A DNA stretch of 64,000 nucleotides, taken from positions 1-64,000 of the forward strand of contig DATLED010000095.1 in the NCBI GenBank assembly GCA_035525495.1, read 5' to 3'. The notes under the pieces were generated by a model, which searched no databases, was not told where the DNA came from, and saw nothing but the letters and a program-made list of their open reading frames with translations. The translations under genes and the position numbers were made by a program. The first letter of the stretch is position 1; every line of letters starts with the position of its first letter. This document shows positions 59,717-64,000 of this stretch, piece after piece. Source of the DNA: DATLED01 sp035525495 (GTDB lineage: Bacteria; Actinomycetota; Acidimicrobiia; Acidimicrobiales; CADCTF01).

Positions 59717-59765
59717 CGTCTGGGCGCGCTCAGTTCGAAATGCCGAACTGAGCGTGCCCGAACGC
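59717..59765. repeat. Dispersed palindrome, family C
   Basis: Arms TCTGGGCGCGCTCAGTTCG and CGAACTGAGCGTGCCCG around a 6-nt loop. It is nearly identical to 31684-31736 and lies between the divergent corA and zur genes. Confidence 0.85.
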
Positions 59766-59790
59766 GTCGTCGACGAAGCATGATGGGGGC

Positions 59791-60234
59791 GTGCGCGCGA
59801 CGTCCGAGCTGCAGACGGAGGTGGCCCGCCGGCTGCGCGACGTCGAACAGCGCTTCACCAGCGGGCGCCGCGAGCTCGTCGATGTGCTCGAACAGGCCGA
59901 CCGTCCGCTGACCGTGCCCGACATCGTCTCGGCGGCGCCGTCGTCGCTGCCCCAGTCGTCGGTCTACCGGAACCTCACCGTCCTCGTGGAGGCAGGGGTC
60001 GTCCGCCGGCTCCTCGGAACCGACGAGCTGGCACGGTTCGAGCTGGCCGAGGACCTCGCTGGTCACCACCACCACCTGCTGTGCTCGACGTGTGGCGCCG
60101 TCAGCGACGTCCGGGCGGCGCCGAAGCTCGAACGAGCGCTGAGCGAGGCGGCGCGCCTCGCCGCCGAAGAGGTCGGCTTCGAGGTGACCGAGCACCGCAT
60201 CGACCTCGTCGGCGTCTGCTCGTCCTGCCGCTGA
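59791..60234 (+). CDS. zur: Fur-family regulator, probably zinc-responsive (Zur)
   Basis: A 147-residue Fur-family protein. The winged-helix recognition part is SSVYRNLTVLVEAGVVRRL. The metal sites are GHHHHLLCSTCGAV (His ligands and CxxC) and a C-terminal CSSC. The zinc uptake operon znuACB ends just downstream on the opposite strand (60256), and a Zur-like box precedes znuA. This points to Zur rather than Fur. The start is GTG 59791. Confidence 0.82.
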   Translation: MRATSELQTEVARRLRDVEQRFTSGRRELVDVLEQADRPLTVPDIVSAAPSSLPQSSVYRNLTVLVEAGVVRRLLGTDELARFELAEDLAGHHHHLLCSTCGAVSDVRAAPKLERALSEAARLAAEEVGFEVTEHRIDLVGVCSSCR

Positions 60235-60255
60235 CCCTCGCGTGGGGGTCGGGGA

Positions 60256-61059
60256 TCAGCGGACCGCCGACGCGGCGGCGAACACGGCGGCGGCGACGAG
60301 CACGATCGTGCCGCCGGGCGCCAGTCCCCACACGCGGGCGGCGGCGAGGCCGGCGACGGAGGCGAAGCCTCCGAGCGCCGCCCCCACCATCAACGTCGAG
60401 CGGAACGACGACGTCAGCCGCTGCGCCGCGCCGACCGGCAGCACCATGAGCGCCGCCACCAACAGGACGCCGACGACCCGCATGCCGGCCACGACCGTCA
60501 CCGCCGCGAGCGCCGCCAGCAACAGGTTCAACCGATCGACGGGCAACCCGGCCACGCGGGCCGCCTCCTCGTCGAGGACGATCGAGAACAGCGCCCGCCA
60601 TGTGCGGGCGACGACGGCGAGGATGACGAGCCCGAGGACGACGATGGTCCACGCGTCCCCCACCGACACGGTGAGGATCGACCCGAACAGATACGACAGG
60701 ATCCCGGCGTTGAGGCTCCCCGCCAAGCCCGAGAGGACGATGCCGCCGGCGATGCCCGTGTAGAAGAACAGCGCCAGCGCGAGGTCGCCCGACGCCCTGC
60801 CCCGCGTCCGCAACCACTCGATGCCGACGGCGCCGCCGACGGCGGCGACGAGCGCCGTCCACACCGGCCAGACCCCCAACAGCAGCCCGGCGGCGACCCC
60901 GGCGAAGGCGACGTGGCCGATGCCGTCGCCGAGCAGCGACAGGCGCTTCTGGACGAGGAACGTCCCGATCAGCGGCGCGCCCGCGCCGACGACCACGCCG
61001 GCCACGAGCGCCAGCTGCATGTATTCGCGGTCGAAGGGCCACGGCAACGGGAGGGGCAT
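60256..61059 (-). CDS. znuB: Zinc ABC transporter permease
   Basis: A 267-residue ABC-3 family permease with about eight membrane helices. Conserved segments are LIGTFLVQKRLSLLGDGIGH and AGMRVVGVLLVAALMVLPVG. It is the last gene of the znuA-znuC-znuB operon. ATG 61059 overlaps the stop of the ATPase gene as TGATG; a GTG at 61074 is a less likely start. Confidence 0.92.
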   Translation of the reverse strand: MPLPLPWPFDREYMQLALVAGVVVGAGAPLIGTFLVQKRLSLLGDGIGHVAFAGVAAGLLLGVWPVWTALVAAVGGAVGIEWLRTRGRASGDLALALFFYTGIAGGIVLSGLAGSLNAGILSYLFGSILTVSVGDAWTIVVLGLVILAVVARTWRALFSIVLDEEAARVAGLPVDRLNLLLAALAAVTVVAGMRVVGVLLVAALMVLPVGAAQRLTSSFRSTLMVGAALGGFASVAGLAAARVWGLAPGGTIVLVAAAVFAAASAVR

Positions 61060-61811
61060 CAGCCCTCCAACCACAGCGGGAGGTCGTCGCGGTGCACGCC
61101 GAGGCTGACACCGCGCGACTCCAGATCCGCGGGCGGTCCATCGAACACGATCCGGCCGCGCCGCAGGACGAGCACCCGGTCGAGGTCGGTCGCCACTGCG
61201 CCGAGCTCGTGGGACACGAGGAGGACGGCGGATCCGTGGTCGTGCACGAGGTGGACGAGCGCGTCGCGGAACTGGCGCTGTGACTCGGTGTCGACCCCGG
61301 CGACGGGTTCGTCGAGGATCAGCAGGTCGGGCCGGGAGACGAGCGCCTTGGCGATGAGGACCCGCTGCTGCTGCCCGCCGGACAGCTCGCGCAACGGGTC
61401 CCCGGCGCGCTCGGTCAGGGCCACCGACTCGAGGGCGTGGGCGACATCGACTCGATCACCGGCCCGCAGTCCCCGCCGCCACCCACGCCGTGACAGGCAT
61501 CCGGCGGCCACGACCTCCTCGACCGTCGCCGGAAGGTGCTCGGGGACGATCGCCCGCTGCGGTACGTATCCGAGGCGCCAGCGCTCGGCGAGGCGAGTGG
61601 GCGGGGCGCCGAGCAGCTCGACGGAGCCGGACTCGGGCGTCGTCAAGCCGAGCAGGAGCCGCAACAACGTCGACTTGCCCGATCCGTTGGGGCCGGCGAG
61701 CGCCACGAACTCGCCCGGGGCGACGGCCAGGCTCACGCCGTCGAGGACGCGGGTGCTCCCGTAGGAGAACGTGAGGTCGGCGGCCGCCAGGACGGGCGGC
61801 GGCGAGCTCAC
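61059..61811 (-). CDS. znuC: Zinc ABC transporter ATP-binding protein
   Basis: A 250-residue ABC ATPase. Walker A is GPNGSGKSTLL, the signature LSGGQQQRVLIAKAL and Walker B DLLILDEPVAGVD, followed by the switch His in LLVSHELG. GTG 61811 overlaps the stop of the binding-protein gene by 4 nt. It powers uptake through the permease encoded next. Confidence 0.93.
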   Translation of the reverse strand: MSSPPPVLAAADLTFSYGSTRVLDGVSLAVAPGEFVALAGPNGSGKSTLLRLLLGLTTPESGSVELLGAPPTRLAERWRLGYVPQRAIVPEHLPATVEEVVAAGCLSRRGWRRGLRAGDRVDVAHALESVALTERAGDPLRELSGGQQQRVLIAKALVSRPDLLILDEPVAGVDTESQRQFRDALVHLVHDHGSAVLLVSHELGAVATDLDRVLVLRRGRIVFDGPPADLESRGVSLGVHRDDLPLWLEG

Positions 61812-62650
61812 GTGCACCCCAGAGCGTCGCGCAGGACCGTGAGGTTCTTGCGCATCACCGTGGCGTACGTGTCTCCGTGCCGGAAGCCCTCGACCGGATC
61901 CAGGACGGCGGTCGTCACCCCCGCCTCCTTGGCCAGCGTCTCGGCGATGTCCGGCGCGACGAGGGCCTCCGTGAAGATCGTGCGGACGCCGGTCTCCTTG
62001 GCCTCGTCGGCGAGGTGCGCCAGCCGCTCCGGGTCGGGTTCGATCTCGGGCGAGCGCCCGGCGATGGCGCGGACGTCGAGGCCGTAGCGGGCGCCGAGAA
62101 GGCCGAAGGCGTCGTGGGCGCTGATGATCTCGCGCTGGCGGCACGTCCGCAAGCCCGTGGCGTAGGCCGCGTCGACCGCCCGCGCCTCGTCCACGTAGGT
62201 CGCGGCGTTGCTGCGATACGCCCCCGCCCCCATCGGATCGGCCGCGACGAGGGCGTCGCGGATGGCGTCGATCACGCCCACGAACCGGACGGGGTCGAGC
62301 CACACGTGGGGGTCGCCGGCCGCGTCGGGCCCCACCACGTCGACGGCCCGCCCCGACGTCCGTTCGGCGACCTCGGCGACGGCCGGTTGGAACCCGCCGC
62401 CGAGATAGACGACGACATCGGCGTCCTCCACCCGATCGACGTCGTCGCTCGCGAGCTCGACGTCGTGGGGCTCGGCTCCCGCCGGGGTGAGGTTGACGGC
62501 TGTCACGCGGTCGCCTCCGACGCGCGTCACCGCCTCGAAGAGCGGCCCGAAGGCAGCGACCACATGCACGCGCCCGTCGTCGGGAAAGGACCGGTGAGGG
62601 CCGCACGCCCCAGCGGCAGCCAGCGCCAGCACCACGAGTGCGAGCCTCAT
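61808..62650 (-). CDS. znuA: Zinc ABC transporter substrate-binding lipoprotein
   Basis: A 280-residue cluster A-I metal-binding protein. An N-terminal hydrophobic segment ends in AAAGACG, a lipobox-like site. Metal-ligand His residues occur in GAEPHDVELA, GDPHVWLDP and IISAHDAFGLLGARYGL, and the acidic ligand is probably in the TEALVAPDIAETLAKEAGV region. A His-rich loop is absent. ATG 62650 lies directly at the Zur-like box. Zinc is favoured over manganese because of the box and the zur neighbour. Confidence 0.9.
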   Translation of the reverse strand: MRLALVVLALAAAGACGPHRSFPDDGRVHVVAAFGPLFEAVTRVGGDRVTAVNLTPAGAEPHDVELASDDVDRVEDADVVVYLGGGFQPAVAEVAERTSGRAVDVVGPDAAGDPHVWLDPVRFVGVIDAIRDALVAADPMGAGAYRSNAATYVDEARAVDAAYATGLRTCRQREIISAHDAFGLLGARYGLDVRAIAGRSPEIEPDPERLAHLADEAKETGVRTIFTEALVAPDIAETLAKEAGVTTAVLDPVEGFRHGDTYATVMRKNLTVLRDALGCT

Positions 62651-62670
62651 AATGAGAATCAGTCTTACTA
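62650..62670 (-). promoter_or_regulatory. Zur-like box at the znuA start
   Basis: The 21-bp site centred on C62660 has a left half TAATGAGAAT that fits the actinobacterial Zur consensus well and a right half matching 7 of 10 positions of its complement. It overlaps the znuA start codon and the stop codon of the preceding gene, so binding would block initiation. Confidence 0.6.
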
Positions 62671-64000
62671 CGTGCGACGGCGCTCCGCCAGGGCCAGCCA
62701 GCTCCGGCGCGCGGCCCGCAGAGGCGCGGCATACCGGAACGTGCGGGTCGCACGGAGGCGCTCGACCTCGGAGCCGGCGTCGGCGGCGACGGCTCGCGCT
62801 TCGGCCAGCTCGGAGCGCAGCGTGTCGACGTGGGCGAGCAGCGCCGTCCGTTCGAGGTCGCCAGGTGCGGGCGCGCGTTCGGTCGGCGGGCGCATCTCCA
62901 TGGCCTCCACGATGGCCGATGCCAGCGCGTCGAAGTGGCGATCGACCTGAGCCTGGAGGTCGGCGACGAGCTCGACCAGCGGGGGTTCGCGCAAGGCCGC
63001 CGTGGCAACCGGACCGATGGCGTCGATGTCCTCGACCACGCGGTGGTGGAGTCCGGCCGACCGGGCGAACCCGCGCAGCTTCGATTCGATCCCCAGGTTC
63101 ATGACGACGAACGGTCGGCCGTGGACGAGCGCGGTGATGGCGCCGTGCAGCGAGCTGCCCACGAACAGCCCGGCCGTGGCCAGCACGGCGGCGACATCGG
63201 CCAGGTCGGCGTCCGCCGGGATCCGATGGTGCGGTTCCTGACCGAGGCGGCGGGCGACGGCGTCGGCGAACACGGCGTCTCCGCGGCAGCATCCGGTCTC
63301 GAGGAGGACGAGGTGCATGGCATGGGCGCGTGCCAATCGGCGCGCCGCGCCGGCGATCGCGTCCGCCCACGGCACGAGCAGGTCGCACCCCTGCACGACC
63401 AGCGCGGACTCCTCCGGGTGGCGTCCCCGCGCCCGCAGCCGGCGCAACCGATCCTCGAGCTCGTCCCCGTCCCACAGGCGGTCGACGAGGAGCCCGGAGT
63501 CCGGCGCCACGACGACGGGCGGGAGGACGCCAGCGGCGAGGAGGCGGTCGCGGGAGAACGCGTCGCGCACGACCGGCGGGGCGCGATGGGCCAGCGCCGA
63601 CCGCACCCGGGCCGCCTGCGTGCACGACAGGTCGTAGGGCACCCCGATGGCGTGCCACAGCACCGGGCAACGCTCCTCCCTCGCGGCGCCCACTCCCTCG
63701 AGGAACCACCGACTCGGCTGCACGAGCTCGACCTCGGCGGGCTCGACGCCGTAGAAGCCGGCGAGCAGCAGGTCGTCGAGGTGGAGCAGCTCGCCCCCAC
63801 CGACGACCATGCCGTGGTACGTGTCCGCGAAGCGGTCGAGGCGGCCGTCCTCCCACGGCCCCAGCGGGCGGATCGGTGGGCCGCCGGTGAAGCGTGTCGG
63901 GTGGAGCGGCCCGAACGGGCCATAGCAGTCGACGGTGGCCCCAGGAAGCCGCCGGGTCAGCTCGGCCACGGCGATGCGGGGAAAGAGGTGGTCGCCGTAG
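62668..64000 (-). CDS. Polysaccharide pyruvyl transferase-like protein (5' end beyond window)
   Basis: 444 codons are visible; the frame runs off the window with YGDHLFPRIAVAELTRRLPG, the usual beginning of family members, so only a short N-terminus is missing. Core motifs are GMVVGGGELLHL, VGSSLHGAITALVHGRPFVV and NLGIESKLRGFA. A coiled-coil-like C-terminus (LERTALLAHVDTLRSELAEA) follows. These enzymes transfer pyruvate or glycosyl units during exopolysaccharide synthesis. It lies 17 nt upstream of znuA on the same strand. Confidence 0.88.
   Translation of the reverse strand, partial: YGDHLFPRIAVAELTRRLPGATVDCYGPFGPLHPTRFTGGPPIRPLGPWEDGRLDRFADTYHGMVVGGGELLHLDDLLLAGFYGVEPAEVELVQPSRWFLEGVGAAREERCPVLWHAIGVPYDLSCTQAARVRSALAHRAPPVVRDAFSRDRLLAAGVLPPVVVAPDSGLLVDRLWDGDELEDRLRRLRARGRHPEESALVVQGCDLLVPWADAIAGAARRLARAHAMHLVLLETGCCRGDAVFADAVARRLGQEPHHRIPADADLADVAAVLATAGLFVGSSLHGAITALVHGRPFVVMNLGIESKLRGFARSAGLHHRVVEDIDAIGPVATAALREPPLVELVADLQAQVDRHFDALASAIVEAMEMRPPTERAPAPGDLERTALLAHVDTLRSELAEARAVAADAGSEVERLRATRTFRYAAPLRAARRSWLALAERRRT

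Noticed and set aside
8702..59765. The palindromes as plain transcription terminators
   Set aside because: Several lie between divergent promoters and none is followed by a T tract on both sides; termination may be a secondary role only.
1..64000. CRISPR arrays, rRNA or tRNA genes
   Set aside because: No regularly spaced direct repeats, rRNA signatures or tRNA T-loop consensus sequences were found by eye.

Overview
The window is GC-rich actinobacterial DNA, most likely from a member of the Acidimicrobiia. Pointers are a DUF222-HNH (13E12-type) gene with an actinobacterial SOS box, many promoters whose -10 box lies 6-7 nt before the start codon (leaderless mRNAs), a secreted peptidase carrying 42-residue GYWL...DGGIF repeats that I associate with Acidimicrobiia, and abundant CoA-thioester, LLM and VOC-family catabolic genes. 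This placement is inferred from gene content only. No rRNA, tRNA or CRISPR array was seen.

Layout. 1-2.4 kb: the end of a DUF3427 helicase and an SOS-box DUF222-HNH gene. 2.6-15.6 kb: glutamate synthase, with gltB and gltD separated by about 7 kb holding an AbiE-like gene pair, a DUF222 relic, an acyltransferase gene split by an unrecognised 1.9-kb mobile element, and an orphan histidine kinase. gltB and gltD carry the same 5' leader RNA motif with a compensatory base-pair change. 15.7-21.6 kb: a frameshifted DUF559-type gene, a DUF2786 gene, and a three-gene molybdenum hydroxylase operon. 21.6-25.7 kb: two small proteins sharing an LQRD-GN-AVT signature (resembling proteins linked to contractile injection systems) around a cytochrome P450, then an acyl-CoA dehydrogenase. 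25.8-41.3 kb: lipid, aromatic or xenobiotic catabolism (two AMP-forming ligases, CoA transferase, SDR, hydroxyacyl-CoA dehydrogenase, hydrolases, PhyH, VOC proteins, a ferritin-like DUF455 protein). 41.3-45.6 kb: PadR plus membrane protein, and an operon of a DUF2510 protein and a linalool dehydratase/isomerase-like protein, followed by another acyl-CoA dehydrogenase. 45.7-57.3 kb: LLM oxidoreductase, hydrolase, secreted peptidase, alcohol dehydrogenase, an NRAMP-like transporter with two PRC-barrel proteins, nitronate monooxygenase, phosphotransferase, and a DUF35-thiolase pair. 57.4-64 kb: TIGR02587/TIGR02588, CorA, Zur, ZnuABC with a Zur-like box, and a polysaccharide pyruvyl transferase running off the end.

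Three observations stand out. First, the linalool dehydratase/isomerase-like gene (complement 42491-43981) has an in-frame TGA exactly where the second active-site cysteine of the family falls. The TGA is followed 18 nt later by a hairpin with a GGUCU loop, the loop sequence and spacing I recall for the E. coli fdhF selenocysteine element, so it looks like a new selenoprotein family. Second, the 1.9-kb element at 9794-11688 splits an acyltransferase gene with its reading frame kept, carries hairpins at both ends, and encodes a 537-residue protein I cannot assign to any transposase class. A four-way-junction RNA with a 14-bp closing stem sits directly against its start codon. Third, the paired gltB and gltD leaders look like an uncharacterised nitrogen-responsive RNA switch. 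A fourth pattern is twelve roughly 50-bp intergenic palindromes in a few sequence families, spread across the window.
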